Source of the DNA: an uncultured Alkaliphilus sp.
Lineage (GTDB): Bacteria > Bacillota > Clostridia > Peptostreptococcales > Natronincolaceae
Assembly: GCA_938074565.1 (NCBI GenBank)
Contig: CALJEQ010000013.1
Span: 48,809-112,808, forward strand
Reading direction: 5' to 3'
DNA: 64,000 nucleotides
A program made the position numbers and the translations under genes. The notes below the pieces were generated by a model. The model was given only the letters and a program-made list of their open reading frames with translations. It did not search any database and had not been told where the DNA came from. Of this stretch, positions 18,299 through 28,403 are shown piece after piece. Numbering within the stretch: the stretch's first letter is position 1; every line of letters begins with the position of its first letter.

Positions 18299-19639
18299 TT
18301 AATTCTCTAATAGCTGTGTTAGTGCTTTTGAATAAATAATACAACATTTTAAAAGGGAGTCAATTGAGATAAACTCATCCCGTTGATGGGCTAGTTTTTC
18401 TTCATCAGGGAAAACTGCTCCAAAGGCAACAAAATTATCAAAGGCTCTTGCATAAGTAGCTCCACCCGTAGATAGTGGGGTACTATCAAGTTTTGTTTCT
18501 TCTGCATAAACAGAACGTAGGGTCTTTACTAAAAAGTGATCTTCTGGCACATGTAAGGTTGGTAAGGTATCCAGTACTTCATAATCTAAATTATATTGTT
18601 GGATTTTATTTTTAAGTAAAGAAAGAACTTCTTCTTCAGTTTTTGATACTGGATAACGAATATCTAAAAATAATTCTTGTTTAGAATCATCTATATCCAC
18701 CTTTGCCATATTAATGGTCAATTTACCAGATACTCTGTCTTGAAAGTCACCATATATGTTAGCACCAGAAGGATCTAAACCAATATCGTTAGCCATAAAA
18801 TCCAATAATTTTGTATGTATATTCTGGTCTTTTAAAAAAGTAGCAGCCTTACCTATGGCGTTAACCCCTTTTAAACTTTTAGCCGAATGAACTGAATTAC
18901 CATGAAAAACAATAGTGGTTAAATCATCCTTTTTTTCAACTTGTACATCTTTAGTTTCCTGTAATTCGGTTAATGGCTGTGTACTGGTAAATTCACAGTG
19001 ATCAGGAACACTGTTTAATGCGTCTCCACCCTTAAGGGTAAAATCTGCCCCTTCATTTAGCGTAAGTTTCAACTGGATTAAGCCTTTCTCAGCGTTAATT
19101 AGAGGAAAGTCTGAATCGGGGGTAAAGCCATAATGGGGGGATTCTTCCTGTTCTTTGTATTTACTAATATCTCTCCAATGGGTTTCTTCATTTGTACCAA
19201 GTATTAATCTTATACGTTTATTTAAAGGAATACCAGAATCTTTAATGATTTTCATTGCATATAAGGTAGCTAATAGGGGACCTTTATCATCAATAGCACC
19301 TCTACCATAAATTTTATTATCGTGTATTTCTCCCTTAAAAGGCGGGTATGTCCACTGTTTAGGGTCACCAGTAGGGACTACATCAAGATGTGCTAATAGC
19401 CCTATTAATTCTTCTCCTGTACCCATTTCAACGTAACCATAATAACCATCTGCATTTTTTGTTTTAAAGCCCATATCATTAGCTAGCTTTAATACATAAT
19501 TTAAAGCATTGCCCACTCCTTCACCAAAGGGTTTACCATCTTGAGGTGAATCCTCTACACTATCAATTTGAATTAATTCCTGTAAAGAAGTTATTAAGTC
19601 ATCCTTTAATTGATGAACTGTATTATGTAAATTAGTCAT
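18299..19639 (-). CDS. pepV: Dipeptidase PepV (M20 metallopeptidase)
   Basis: Cytosolic dinuclear-zinc dipeptidase. M20 ligands are visible: LLAHLDVVPTGDP (His, Asp), YGRGAIDDKGP (Asp), LGTNEETHW (Glu-Glu). The PepV/Sapep subfamily is indicated by the length (446) and by the lid-domain sequence ADFTLKGGDALNSVPDH. The start at 19639 has an AAAGGAG upstream on the minus strand. It is a single gene convergent with the thiamine-binding protein. Confidence 0.92.
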   Translation of the reverse strand: MTNLHNTVHQLKDDLITSLQELIQIDSVEDSPQDGKPFGEGVGNALNYVLKLANDMGFKTKNADGYYGYVEMGTGEELIGLLAHLDVVPTGDPKQWTYPPFKGEIHDNKIYGRGAIDDKGPLLATLYAMKIIKDSGIPLNKRIRLILGTNEETHWRDISKYKEQEESPHYGFTPDSDFPLINAEKGLIQLKLTLNEGADFTLKGGDALNSVPDHCEFTSTQPLTELQETKDVQVEKKDDLTTIVFHGNSVHSAKSLKGVNAIGKAATFLKDQNIHTKLLDFMANDIGLDPSGANIYGDFQDRVSGKLTINMAKVDIDDSKQELFLDIRYPVSKTEEEVLSLLKNKIQQYNLDYEVLDTLPTLHVPEDHFLVKTLRSVYAEETKLDSTPLSTGGATYARAFDNFVAFGAVFPDEEKLAHQRDEFISIDSLLKCCIIYSKALTQLLEN

Positions 19640-19859
19640 ATAAAAGCTCCTTTCATATAAGGTTATTATTTATGATACCACATTATAAAATAAAATATAA
19701 ATAAAAGTAAAATATAGGGACTGGGATCTAAAGTAATTTATAGTAGTAATCAATTAAGAACTCAAGTTTTTTTAGCAATAGTATAAAAGGAAAATCATAA
19801 TGGGCCTAGCTGTTGGAATATACTTAAATAAAGTATTTCAATTGTGAAGGAGATTTTTT

Positions 19860-21401
19860 ATGTCTAATAATAAATTTTTAAAGGGTGCCTTTATATTAGC
19901 CTTTGCAGGGTTATTTGCTAAGTTTTTAGGTATATTCTTCAAAATTCCACTTCAAAGACTGATTCATGATGAAGGAATGGGACTATTTGGACTTCCATAT
20001 CCAATTTACACTGTACTATTAGCCATATCGCTTATCGGTTTTCCTGCTGCAATTTCTAAAGTAATTTCAGAAAAATTAGCAGAAAATGATTATGTTGGGG
20101 CAAGAAAAGTATTTAGGGTATCTTTTTTTATGCTATTTTCCATAGGTATGTTTACATCAATATTTTTATATTTTAGTGCCCATTATATTATTCAATTGTT
20201 GGAGTGGCCTGTAGAGGCATATTTTTCAATAGTTGGATTAGCCTTTGCACCTTTTTTTGTTTCAATTATGTCTGCCTTTAGAGGCTATTTTCAAGGAATG
20301 CAGATTATGACACCCACAGCTGTATCTCAAATTGTAGAGCAAATAGGTAGAGTTGTTATTGGTGTAGGGTTAGCTTATTTATTTATTGATAAAGGAATTG
20401 GATTTGCTGCTGGAGCAGCCTCCTTTGGAGCTACAGCAGGGGCTTTTTTTGGAATGATTATTATGTTAATTAGTTATTTAAAATTTAACAGCTTGAGTAA
20501 ATCTATTGGTTTTAGCGGAAAAGAAGAAAAAACTTGGCAAATTATTAAACGAATTACGTGGTTAGCCCTACCAATAACAATAGGTGCTATATTAAGTTCT
20601 GTAATGGGATTAATAGACTCTATTATTGTTCATTCAAGATTAATTCAAAGTGGATATACGGTGGAAGGGGCTACCATATTATATGGCAGATTAACGGGGA
20701 AGGCAGTTACTTTAATGAATGTACCACTAACCTTTAGTATGGCAATGGCAGCAAGTTTAGTACCAGCTATTTCAGAGTCCTACAGCAAGAATAATAAAAA
20801 AGAGCTGTTGGAAAAGATCTCTACAGGAATAAAGACCACTATTATAGTTGCTTTGCCTGCGGCAGTAGGACTCTCTTTATTATCCAAAGAAATAGTACAT
20901 TTATTGTGGGGAGAGGCTGAAGCGGGAGGGGAAATATTAAGGATACTATCTATTAATGTTGTTTTTATTTCCCTTGCCCAAACCCTTACAAGTATTCTTC
21001 AAGGTATGAATCGAGTATTTATACCCGTTAGAAATTTAATTATTGGTGTAATAATAAAGATGATAATTAGTAATATGTTATTAGTAACTTACTTAAATAT
21101 TATTGGAACAGTAATTGGTACCATATGTGGTTATGTAGTTATTATGTTATTAAATCTATATGAATTGAGAAAAATTATTAAATTCAAAATAGAAATGAAA
21201 GGAATGCTATTTAAACCTATTATTGCTTCTTTAGTAATGGCAATAGGTGTTAAAGTTACCTTTCGATATGCATTTTTATTAATAAATATTGAGTCTATCT
21301 CAACATTGTTGGCTATTGTTGTAGGTATGTTGCTTTATTTCGTGGTAATGTTTTTACTAGGGGGAATAGATTTATTTAAAAAAGAATCAATATTCTCATA
21401 A
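19860..21401 (+). CDS. MOP-family flippase, SpoVB/MurJ-like
   Basis: 513 residues with ~14 membrane helices of the polysaccharide-exporter/MATE fold. The N-terminus (FLKGAFILAFAGLFAKFLGIFFKIPLQRLI..EGMGLFGLPYPIY) and FRGYFQGMQIMTPTAVSQIVEQIGRV are typical of the Firmicute YtgP/SpoVB group, which flips lipid II. By eye I cannot separate the vegetative MurJ homologue from the sporulation paralogue SpoVB. SD GAAGGAG precedes the ATG. Confidence 0.88.
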   Translation: MSNNKFLKGAFILAFAGLFAKFLGIFFKIPLQRLIHDEGMGLFGLPYPIYTVLLAISLIGFPAAISKVISEKLAENDYVGARKVFRVSFFMLFSIGMFTSIFLYFSAHYIIQLLEWPVEAYFSIVGLAFAPFFVSIMSAFRGYFQGMQIMTPTAVSQIVEQIGRVVIGVGLAYLFIDKGIGFAAGAASFGATAGAFFGMIIMLISYLKFNSLSKSIGFSGKEEKTWQIIKRITWLALPITIGAILSSVMGLIDSIIVHSRLIQSGYTVEGATILYGRLTGKAVTLMNVPLTFSMAMAASLVPAISESYSKNNKKELLEKISTGIKTTIIVALPAAVGLSLLSKEIVHLLWGEAEAGGEILRILSINVVFISLAQTLTSILQGMNRVFIPVRNLIIGVIIKMIISNMLLVTYLNIIGTVIGTICGYVVIMLLNLYELRKIIKFKIEMKGMLFKPIIASLVMAIGVKVTFRYAFLLINIESISTLLAIVVGMLLYFVVMFLLGGIDLFKKESIFS

Positions 21402-21416
21402 ATATAGTTTTGTATT

Positions 21417-21460
21417 AAGTCTCCTTTATTCTACTTTACATGAATAGAGGGGATATTTTT
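21417..21460 (+). terminator. Terminator-like hairpin
   Basis: GTCTCCTTTATTC pairs imperfectly with GAATAGAGGGGATA, followed by five T. Confidence 0.5.
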
Positions 21461-21511
21461 AATGCAAAATAGTAGTAATGAAAGTAAATTTACTTAATGG
21501 AGGTGGAGAAG

Positions 21512-21979
21512 ATGATAAGTAATAAAATAATATCATTATTGTTGGCTATGGTAATGGTATTAGTATTGGCAGTTGGTTGTACAAGACCAATAGAGCCACA
21601 ACCCCAGGATCCACAGCCCAATATTAAGGATCGACCAGATGCAATAGAACCCCCCTATACTGATGGTGATTATGAAGCAATAGCAGCTGAACCAGATGAA
21701 GGTGGATGGAGACCTTTAATGGATTTAAAAGTAGTGGATGGAAAAATTATAGAGGTTAGATTTGATGAAGTTGACCAAGAGGGCTTACTAAAGTCGGAAA
21801 ATGAAGAATACAACCAAAGATGGGAAGCTGCATCTGGAATTAGTGGACCTGAAGCCTATGAAAGATTACAAAATGATTTAATAGAAAAACAGGATATTGA
21901 TATGGTGGAAACAGTAACTGGTGCTACCCGTTCAACTGAACAATTTAAATTAATGGCAAAAGAAGCATTATCAAGATAA
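21512..21979 (+). CDS. FMN-binding-domain lipoprotein
   Basis: Secreted lipoprotein: signal helix (~5-20) ending in a lipobox (LAVGC), then a Pro-rich linker and an FMN-binding domain (~50-155). VTGATRST near the C-terminus fits the SGAT(x)(S/T) motif that takes covalent FMN via a Thr phosphoester in this family; the partner ApbE is not in the window. It likely takes part in extracytoplasmic electron transfer. The frame opens at 21497, but SD GGAGGTGG (21499-21506) selects ATG 21512. A 60-residue ORF follows at 16 nt. Confidence 0.82.
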   Translation: MISNKIISLLLAMVMVLVLAVGCTRPIEPQPQDPQPNIKDRPDAIEPPYTDGDYEAIAAEPDEGGWRPLMDLKVVDGKIIEVRFDEVDQEGLLKSENEEYNQRWEAASGISGPEAYERLQNDLIEKQDIDMVETVTGATRSTEQFKLMAKEALSR

Positions 21980-21995
21980 AAAGGAGAGGGTATAT

Positions 21996-22178
21996 ATGGA
22001 ACAAAAGTTTATGGTGCGTACAGAAAAAGGTCTTTCGGAAGCCATCACTAGAGAGGAAGCTATTAATAAGGTGAAGGAATATGCCCATCAAGGCATAGAA
22101 GCCTACATTGTTTCAGAGGATGAAGGGGAAAGAATAAAAGCTGGAGGCAATAAATTTAATAAACCTACATGGAGTTAA
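21996..22178 (+). CDS. Small hypothetical protein, 60 aa
   Basis: Soluble, with the fold-like pattern of a helix-turn then beta strand: EAITREEAINKVKEYAHQGIEAYIVSEDEG. It has a good SD (AAGGAGAGGG) and is in an operon with the FMN lipoprotein (16 nt gap), ending at a terminator. No family recognised. Confidence 0.65.
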   Translation: MEQKFMVRTEKGLSEAITREEAINKVKEYAHQGIEAYIVSEDEGERIKAGGNKFNKPTWS

Positions 22179-22179
22179 A

Positions 22180-22217
22180 AAAATATGGGCGTTGATAGAA
22201 CGTCCTTATTTTTTTGA
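22180..22217 (+). terminator. Intrinsic terminator
   Basis: AAATATGGGCGTT pairs with AACGTCCTTATTT, followed by T-run. Confidence 0.75.
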
Positions 22218-22325
22218 AGTAATAAATACGGAAGAAAAAGAAAGAATAGAGAAGAAATTAGAGGGAAAAAAGTCTAATATAAGTCCTTAGTACCCTTGTG
22301 TTTTATCTATATAATCATGTAATAT

Positions 22326-22341
22326 ATACAATATGTAGTGC
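22326..22341. promoter_or_regulatory. Candidate NrdR box upstream of nrdD
   Basis: ATACAATATGTAGTGC matches the NrdR box consensus acaCwAtATaTwGtgt at 13 of 16 positions, ~35 bp before the nrdD start. A weaker half-similar site (CTATATAAT) lies at 22307-22315. Confidence 0.5.
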
Positions 22342-22375
22342 TTAAGATAGATAAAAATACAATAGGAGGGGTATA

Positions 22376-24517
22376 ATGGCTGTTACCAAGATACAAAAGA
22401 GAAATGGGGAAATCGTTGATTTCAACAGTAAGAAAATCAAAGATGCCATTTTTGCAGCAGCAAAATCAGTAGGTGGTAAAGATGAAATGATAGCTGTTAA
22501 ATTAGCTAAAATTGTAATAGACATTACCAATGAAACTTATGGAGCAAGTATTCCATCGGTGGAAGATATACAAGATATAGTGGAAAAGGTATTAATTGAA
22601 GAAGGTCATGCAAAAACAGCGAAGGCATACATTTTATATAGAAGAAGACATGAAGAAATAAGAGAAGTAAAAAATCTTTTCATGGACGCTGAAAAAATGG
22701 TGGAAGAGTACGTTAACCTTGAAGACTGGAGAGTAAATGAAAATGCAAATATGGGCTTTTCACTACAAGGGTTAAATAATCATATTGTTGAGAGTATTAC
22801 CTCCAAGTATTGGTTAAATAAAATCTATAGTAAAGACTTAAGAGATGCCCACATTAGAGGGGATTTACATATACATGATTTGGGTCTATTAGCGCCCTAT
22901 TGTTGTGGATGGGATCTAGAAGCTTTTTTAAGAAAAGGTTTTAAAGGAGCTAAAGGAAAAATTGAGTCAAAACCACCAAGACATTTTGAATCAGCTTTAG
23001 GTCAATTGGTAAATTTACTTTATACCCTTCAAGGAGAATCGGCAGGTGCTCAAGCAGTTTCAAGTATAGATACGTATCTAGCACCTTTTATATACTATGA
23101 TAAATTAGATTATAACCAAGTAAGAAAGGCTGTACAACGCTTTGTTTATAATTTAAACGTACCTACTCGAGTAGGATTTCAAACACCTTTTACAAATATT
23201 ACATTAGATATTACCCCCCATCAATTACTTAGAAAACAAAAGGTAGTTATTGGTGGAGAGTCTATGGATAAAACCTATGGCGAATTCCAAAAAGAAATGG
23301 ATATGTTTAATGAAGCCTATTGTGAAGTGATGATGGATGGAGATGGAGCAGGTAGAGCCTTTAGTTTCCCAATTCCAACTGTAAATATTACAGATGACTT
23401 CCCGTGGAATTCTCCAGTGGTAAATTCGATTATGGAAATGACGAGAAAATTTGGTACACCTTATTTTGCCAACTTCGTAAATTCAGATTTGTCGCCAGAA
23501 GATATACGCTCTATGTGTTGTCGTTTAAGGTTAGATAATAGAGAGCTTAGAAAAAGAGGTGGCGGTTTATTTGGTGCGAATCCATTAACTGGTTCTATTA
23601 ACGTTGTAACTTTGAATATGGCAAGAATTGGATATATAGCCAATACACCAGAAGAATTTAAGAAACGAGTTAGAGAATTAATGGAATATGCAAAGGAAAT
23701 ATGTGAAGCGAAAAGAGAAGTATTAGAACAATATATGGAGGTCGGTCTTTATCCATATTCTAAGTTCTATCTTCAAGGGGTTAAGGACAGTACGGGGGAA
23801 TATTTCAAAAATCATTTCTCCACCATCGGATTAAATGGTATGAATGAGGCATGTATTAACCTACTAGGAGAAGATATAACCACAGAAGAAGGAAATGAAT
23901 TTGCTGTAGAAGTAATGGAATTTATGAACAGAGTTATTCAAATCTTCCAAGAAGAAACAGGAAGCTTGTGGAACTTAGAAGCTTCGCCAGCAGAAGGAAC
24001 AGCCTATCGTTTTGCTAGAATGGACAAAAAAGTTTACCCTAAAATAGCTACACAAGGAGTAGACGAACCTTATTATACAAATTCAACTCAACTTCCAGTT
24101 GGCCATACAAAAGATATTTTTGAAGCCCTTGAACTTCAAGAAAAACTCCAAACCTTATATACTGGGGGAACTGTTTTTCATGGCTTTATTGGGGAAGAAA
24201 TTGATAATATAGAAACTTGTAAACAATTAATTCAAAGTATTATGGAAAATAGTGAAATTCCTTATATTACCATTACACCAACCTTCTCAATTTGTTCTGA
24301 CCACGGTTACATTTCAGGAGAACATTTTGAATGTCCTCAATGTGGTAAAGAGGCAGAGGTATGGACTAGGGTTGTTGGTTTCCATAGACCAGTTCAAGCT
24401 TGGAATAAAGGAAAGCAGGAAGAGTTTAAAGATCGACTAGCGTTTGATTCAAAAGAGAGTCTAAACAATAGAAACAATGTTGTTACAGAAGTAAAGGTAG
24501 ATACAGAGGCAGTTTAA
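22376..24517 (+). CDS. nrdD: Anaerobic ribonucleoside-triphosphate reductase NrdD
   Basis: Glycyl-radical enzyme that makes dNTPs without oxygen. ATP-cone at residues ~1-95 (TKIQKRNGEIVDFNSKKIKDAIFAA), then the catalytic barrel. C-terminal zinc motif (CSDHGYISGEHFECPQCGK) and glycyl-radical loop (RVVGFHRPVQAWNKGK), where the Gly carries the radical. At 713 residues it is normal. SD TAGGAGGGG. It is followed by its activase nrdG at 16 nt; a candidate NrdR box lies upstream. Confidence 0.96.
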   Translation: MAVTKIQKRNGEIVDFNSKKIKDAIFAAAKSVGGKDEMIAVKLAKIVIDITNETYGASIPSVEDIQDIVEKVLIEEGHAKTAKAYILYRRRHEEIREVKNLFMDAEKMVEEYVNLEDWRVNENANMGFSLQGLNNHIVESITSKYWLNKIYSKDLRDAHIRGDLHIHDLGLLAPYCCGWDLEAFLRKGFKGAKGKIESKPPRHFESALGQLVNLLYTLQGESAGAQAVSSIDTYLAPFIYYDKLDYNQVRKAVQRFVYNLNVPTRVGFQTPFTNITLDITPHQLLRKQKVVIGGESMDKTYGEFQKEMDMFNEAYCEVMMDGDGAGRAFSFPIPTVNITDDFPWNSPVVNSIMEMTRKFGTPYFANFVNSDLSPEDIRSMCCRLRLDNRELRKRGGGLFGANPLTGSINVVTLNMARIGYIANTPEEFKKRVRELMEYAKEICEAKREVLEQYMEVGLYPYSKFYLQGVKDSTGEYFKNHFSTIGLNGMNEACINLLGEDITTEEGNEFAVEVMEFMNRVIQIFQEETGSLWNLEASPAEGTAYRFARMDKKVYPKIATQGVDEPYYTNSTQLPVGHTKDIFEALELQEKLQTLYTGGTVFHGFIGEEIDNIETCKQLIQSIMENSEIPYITITPTFSICSDHGYISGEHFECPQCGKEAEVWTRVVGFHRPVQAWNKGKQEEFKDRLAFDSKESLNNRNNVVTEVKVDTEAV

Positions 24518-24533
24518 TTTAGGAGTGTAATAA

Positions 24534-25217
24534 ATGAACATATTAGGTATTGAAAAATCATCATTTATAGACTACCCTAATAAAATTTCTACTGTTATTT
24601 TTACAGGGGGGTGCAATTTTAGTTGTCCCTACTGTCATAATAGTCATCTGTTAAATTTTAGTGGGAAAATAATAGATGAAGAAGAGGTTTTAAACTTCCT
24701 AAAAAAAAGAAAAAAGTTTATTGATGCTGTTTGTATTACTGGGGGAGAACCAACCCTTCAAAAAGATTTAAAAGTATTTATTAAAAAGGTAAAAGAGGAA
24801 GGCTTTTTAGTAAAGCTAGACACCAATGGGACTAGTCATATGATTTTAAAAAAATTAATTGATGAAGGGTTATTAGATTATATAGCAATGGATATTAAAG
24901 CCCCCCTTCATAAATATAATGTGGTAACCCAACAAACCCTTGATACAAAGGAAATTAAAGAAAGTATAGACGAAATTAAAAGTAGTGGCATTGATTACGA
25001 GTTTAGAACTACAGTTTGTCAAGAATTATTAAAACCACAGGATATTCTTGCTATAGTAGAAGAAATAAAGGGAAGTAAAAAGTATTATCTTCAAAATTTT
25101 AGGGATGGTGAAAATGTTTTAGGAGGAATTAAGCAATATACCCCCTATAGCCCCCAACAGTTGGAGGAGATTATAGAAAGTATTAAACCTTATTTTCAAG
25201 AGTGTAAAGTAAGATAA
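24534..25217 (+). CDS. nrdG: Anaerobic ribonucleotide reductase activase NrdG (radical SAM)
   Basis: Generates the glycyl radical on NrdD. The radical-SAM cluster motif CNFSCPYC (CX3CX2C) lies at residues ~30-37, followed by the SAM-binding GGEPT. At 227 residues it is longer than E. coli NrdG and of the type usual in anaerobes. It is co-transcribed with nrdD (16 nt gap, SD TTAGGAG) and ends at a terminator. Confidence 0.93.
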   Translation: MNILGIEKSSFIDYPNKISTVIFTGGCNFSCPYCHNSHLLNFSGKIIDEEEVLNFLKKRKKFIDAVCITGGEPTLQKDLKVFIKKVKEEGFLVKLDTNGTSHMILKKLIDEGLLDYIAMDIKAPLHKYNVVTQQTLDTKEIKESIDEIKSSGIDYEFRTTVCQELLKPQDILAIVEEIKGSKKYYLQNFRDGENVLGGIKQYTPYSPQQLEEIIESIKPYFQECKVR

Positions 25218-25257
25218 AATTATTAATAAAAAAATATTATAATGAAAGAAACTCAGA

Positions 25258-25312
25258 AATAAACTCAACAGACCAATGTATTAAATATACAAAATCCGTT
25301 GAGTTTATTTAT
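25258..25312 (+). terminator. Intrinsic terminator after nrdDG
   Basis: AATAAACTCAAC (25258-25269) pairs with GTTGAGTTTATT (25298-25309). Confidence 0.75.
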
Positions 25313-25569
25313 TTAGTAAAATTAGTTCTTAAAAAGATTAACATATCTTTTAAACATAGTTAAAAACACTCTTATTTTATAGTAAGTTTAAGGAGGATAT
25401 ATTGACAAATAACGGTATATAATATAGAATATCAACAATAAGTTAGTGTATTAAAGCAATTACATAAAATTGTAAATACATTGGAAATAAATTTTATAAA
25501 CCCTAATGAGTCACTTTTTTGTGATTTATAGGGTTTTGCTTAATATATTCAGAGGAGGTATTACTATTT
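25313..25569 (+). promoter_or_regulatory. glnS leader region with micro-ORF and hairpin
   Basis: TTGACA (25402-25407) and TATAGA (25423-25428) are promoter-like, though the spacing is short. The same TTGACA follows a strong SD (AAGGAGG), and could open a 6-codon ORF (MTNNGI). A terminator-like hairpin, AAACCCTA (25498-25505) with TAGGGTTTT (25529-25537), lies just before the glnS SD. No T-box signature (GGTGGTACCRCG-like) is present. Confidence 0.35.
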
Positions 25570-27288
25570 ATGGCATCAGATAACGAAAATTTAGAAATTC
25601 TCGATAATGAAGAAAATGATGAAAATACTGCTCTTCCCACAAATTTTTTAACCAGAATAGTTGAAAAAGATAATGAAGAGGGAATCTACGGAGGGAGAGT
25701 TCACACCCGTTTTCCTCCAGAACCAAACGGTTATCTACATATAGGAAGTGCGTATGCAATAAATATTAGTTATAGTATAGCAGAAAGGTTTGGTGGTAAA
25801 TTCAACTTAAGGTTTGATGACACAAATCCTGCTAAAGAAGATGAAGAATATGTAACTTCTATTCAAGAAGATATGAAATGGATGGGTTTTGATTGGGAAA
25901 ATCGGTTGTTTTATGGCTCCGATTACTTTGAAGAAATCTATCAAGCGGCTATAAAATTAATTAAAAAAGATAAAGCCTATGTATGCGATTTATCACAGGA
26001 AGAAATGAGACAGTACAGGGGAACATTAACGGAGCCTGGAAAAAACAGTCCTTATCGTGATCGAACAGTGGAAGAAAACCTTACATTGTTTGAAGGAATG
26101 AAAAATGGAGAGTATCCAGAAGGTTCTAGGGTATTAAGGGCAAAAATAGATATGTCCTCCCCAAATATGAACCTAAGGGATCCTGTAATTTATCGTATTC
26201 AATTTACAAAACACTACAGAACAGGGGATAAGTGGTGTATTTATCCAATGTATGACTATGCACATCCACTACAAGATGCCATAGAAGGGATTACCCATTC
26301 TTTATGTTCAGTAGAGTTTAAAGATCACCGTCCTCTTTATGAATGGACTTTAAATGAAGTAGAAATAGAAAGTCCTCCAAAACAAAGAGAATTCGGACGA
26401 ATGAACCTAAAAGGAGTAGTCACCAGTAAACGCTACTTGAAACAATTGGTGGGTGGTAATTATGTTGATGGATGGGACGACCCTAGACTGCCAACCTTAA
26501 GGGGTTTAAGAAGAAGAGGTTATACTCCAGAAGCTATAAAACATTTCCTAAGTCAGATTGGTACATCTAAAAGTGAAAGTGTTGTAGATGTAGCAATGTT
26601 AGAACATAGTTTGAGGGAAGATCTTAAAACAAAAGTACCTAGTGCTATGGCGGTAATAGATCCATTAAAGGTTGTAATTACCAACTACCCAGAAGGGCAA
26701 GTAGAGTGGTTAGAAGCTGAAATTAATCCAGAAAACCCAGAAATGGGAACTAGAAAAGTACCTTTTTCTAAAGTTTTATATATTGAACGAGAAGATTTTA
26801 TGGAAAATCCACCTAAAAAATATTTTAGACTATTCCCAGGTAATGAAGTACGTTTAAAATTTGCATACTTCATAAAATGTGAAGAAGTAATAAAAGATGA
26901 AAATGGTGAAGTAATAGAATTACGTTGTACTTATGACCCAGAAACCAAGAGTGGTAGTGGTTTTACTGGAAGAAAAGTAAAGGGTACACTTCATTGGGTG
27001 TCGGCAGATGAAGCTGAAAGGGTGGAAGTCCGCTTATATGAGCAATTATTAAAGGATGATGTGGAAATCGACAGAGATTCCGATTGGAATGAGAAGATTA
27101 ACCCACAATCATTAGTGGTTTTAGAAAATTGTTATGTTGAGCCCTTCTTAAAGGATGTAAAGCCAGAAGATAAATTCCAATTTATGCGACATGGTTACTT
27201 TACAGTGGATACAAAGTATACAACATCAGAAAAAACTGTATTTAATCGCATAGTTTCATTAAAGAGTTCTTGGAAACCACAAAAATAG
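25570..27288 (+). CDS. glnS: Glutaminyl-tRNA synthetase
   Basis: Class I synthetase that charges tRNA-Gln. HIGH-type motif in [22 protein letters not shown]-equivalent in [15 protein letters not shown], and the C-terminal anticodon-binding beta-barrels ([26 protein letters not shown]). The 572 residues have a ~20-residue acidic N-terminal extension. Presence of glnS implies direct charging, although the indirect GatCAB route may co-exist elsewhere. SD AGAGGAGG, spaced 13 nt. Confidence 0.94.
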   Translation: MASDNENLEILDNEENDENTALPTNFLTRIVEKDNEEGIYGGRVHTRFPPEPNGYLHIGSAYAINISYSIAERFGGKFNLRFDDTNPAKEDEEYVTSIQEDMKWMGFDWENRLFYGSDYFEEIYQAAIKLIKKDKAYVCDLSQEEMRQYRGTLTEPGKNSPYRDRTVEENLTLFEGMKNGEYPEGSRVLRAKIDMSSPNMNLRDPVIYRIQFTKHYRTGDKWCIYPMYDYAHPLQDAIEGITHSLCSVEFKDHRPLYEWTLNEVEIESPPKQREFGRMNLKGVVTSKRYLKQLVGGNYVDGWDDPRLPTLRGLRRRGYTPEAIKHFLSQIGTSKSESVVDVAMLEHSLREDLKTKVPSAMAVIDPLKVVITNYPEGQVEWLEAEINPENPEMGTRKVPFSKVLYIEREDFMENPPKKYFRLFPGNEVRLKFAYFIKCEEVIKDENGEVIELRCTYDPETKSGSGFTGRKVKGTLHWVSADEAERVEVRLYEQLLKDDVEIDRDSDWNEKINPQSLVVLENCYVEPFLKDVKPEDKFQFMRHGYFTVDTKYTTSEKTVFNRIVSLKSSWKPQK

Positions 27289-27360
27289 TAAATATAATTT
27301 TTCATTGTATAATTTAGTATTTATATTTATGGAATTTCAATTATTAGTCTATTAAAGCAT

Positions 27361-27419
27361 TAAAAACCTCCTATTATAGTAGATACCTCATTAGGTACTA
27401 TCAATAATAGGAGGTTTTG
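27361..27419. terminator. Bidirectional terminator
   Basis: AAAACCTCCTATTAT pairs with ATAATAGGAGGTTTT around an inner GATACCT/AGGTACT hairpin. It serves glnS and the convergent split gene. Confidence 0.85.
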
Positions 27420-27432
27420 TCTGTTTTATTAA

Positions 27433-27882
27433 CTATTTATTATTCTCCATGGCTTTCTTAGCAAATTTTGTATTCACAATTTTATCATAGGGAACTTTAT
27501 TATTAAGTTCCCCTGCTTCAATCATAATATCTTGTAAACGATCTAACCCTTCCTCTGTCATGGTTAAATCAGGCGACCATGCTCCTATAGAACGGTAGCG
27601 TTCAACTACAGAGATAAGAATATCTAAGTCGGCATCAGGAAAATGAGGTTGTAGTGACTTTGCAACTTCTTCAGCAGAATGGGACTCAACCCATAACATA
27701 CCTTTATAAATTGCATTAGAGAAACTTTGAATAATGTTTGGGTTCTTTTTAATATAGCTTTGTTTTGCACTATATACAGTGTAGGGAATATAGCCACTTT
27801 CAGCACCCACAGAAGCCACTACAAACCCTTTACCTTCCTTTTCAACTAAAGAAGCTGTGGGTTCAAATAATGTTGTATAATC
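27433..27882 (-). pseudogene. 3' part of split ABC-transporter solute-binding gene (NMT1/ThiY-like)
   Basis: Encodes the C-terminal ~146 residues, from TTLFEPTASLVEKEGKGFVVASVG to the stop, of a periplasmic-binding-protein-fold lipoprotein. The matching N-terminal part is at 37056-37622, separated by the recombinase-bearing element. The frame remains open into the element up to TTG 27939, but those ~20 residues (MKTNQLPSCFNAWWYHG) are element DNA. The gene is interrupted rather than decayed: joining at the shared core restores GGEGDYTTLFEP in frame. The NMT1/ThiY-like group binds thiamine precursors, sulfonates or similar; the ligand here is unknown. Confidence 0.85.
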
Positions 27883-27899
27883 ATCTCCATGATACCACC
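27874..27899. repeat. attL: core plus inverted arm
   Basis: Core TGTATAATC at 27874-27882 (shared with attR) and inner arm CATGATACCACC at 27888-27899, the exact reverse complement of the attR arm. Confidence 0.75.
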
Positions 27900-27925
27900 A
27901 AGCATTAAAACAAGAAGGGAGTTGA

Positions 27926-28057
27926 TTAGTTTTCATCAACTCCTATTTTTCCTTGTTCAATTAAGTCGTCTAAGATTCTACTGAGTATTTCGTTCATCTC
28001 ATTAAATACCTCTTCTTTTGTTAACTTTCCTGTGTAGATGATTTCATCCAAAGGCAA
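27926..28057 (-). CDS. Small acidic ORF at the element's left end, 43 aa
   Basis: Reads MPLDEIIYTGKLTKEEVFNE followed by a helical acidic tail ending GKIGVDEN. Start TTG 28057 (or GTG 28060) follows AGGGGG on the minus strand. Amphipathic helix; no family recognised. Its position next to attL and its transcription outward toward the split gene make a recombination directionality factor one possible role, but there is no direct evidence. Its stop codon lies 44 nt before the attL core. Confidence 0.5.
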   Translation of the reverse strand: MPLDEIIYTGKLTKEEVFNEMNEILSRILDDLIEQGKIGVDEN

Positions 28058-28060
28058 CAC

Positions 28061-28403
28061 CCCCTAGTGATATATATGAGAGAGTAGCTTTGTCCTATTA
28101 TGTAATATTATAGAAATATAAGCAAAAGTTTCTTTAATTTTATTTAATTGTTTGTTTCGACAAATAAACTAAAAATACTGCATAAAATTGGAAGGTTTTT
28201 TACTATTTATGTAGAATCGTAGATGCATACAATAAAAATAGTATCTGTAGAAGGTAAGTTCATTGAACAAAGCAGTGCATAAAACAACGTACATAAGTGG
28301 ATATTCACGACATAAGTCAGAAAATATTCTAATATGGCAGTATATCCGACATGTCAGAAACGGTAGTTATGGGACATATTTGACAAGTGGTTGGCTAAAT
28401 TAG
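28061..28403. other. Intergenic region with imperfect repeats, left part of element
   Basis: No ORF. Contains related words CGACATAAGTCAGAAA (28308-28323) and CCGACATGTCAGAAA (28346-28360), plus GGACATATTTGACAA further right. They might be protein-binding sites; no promoter was assigned. Confidence 0.35.
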
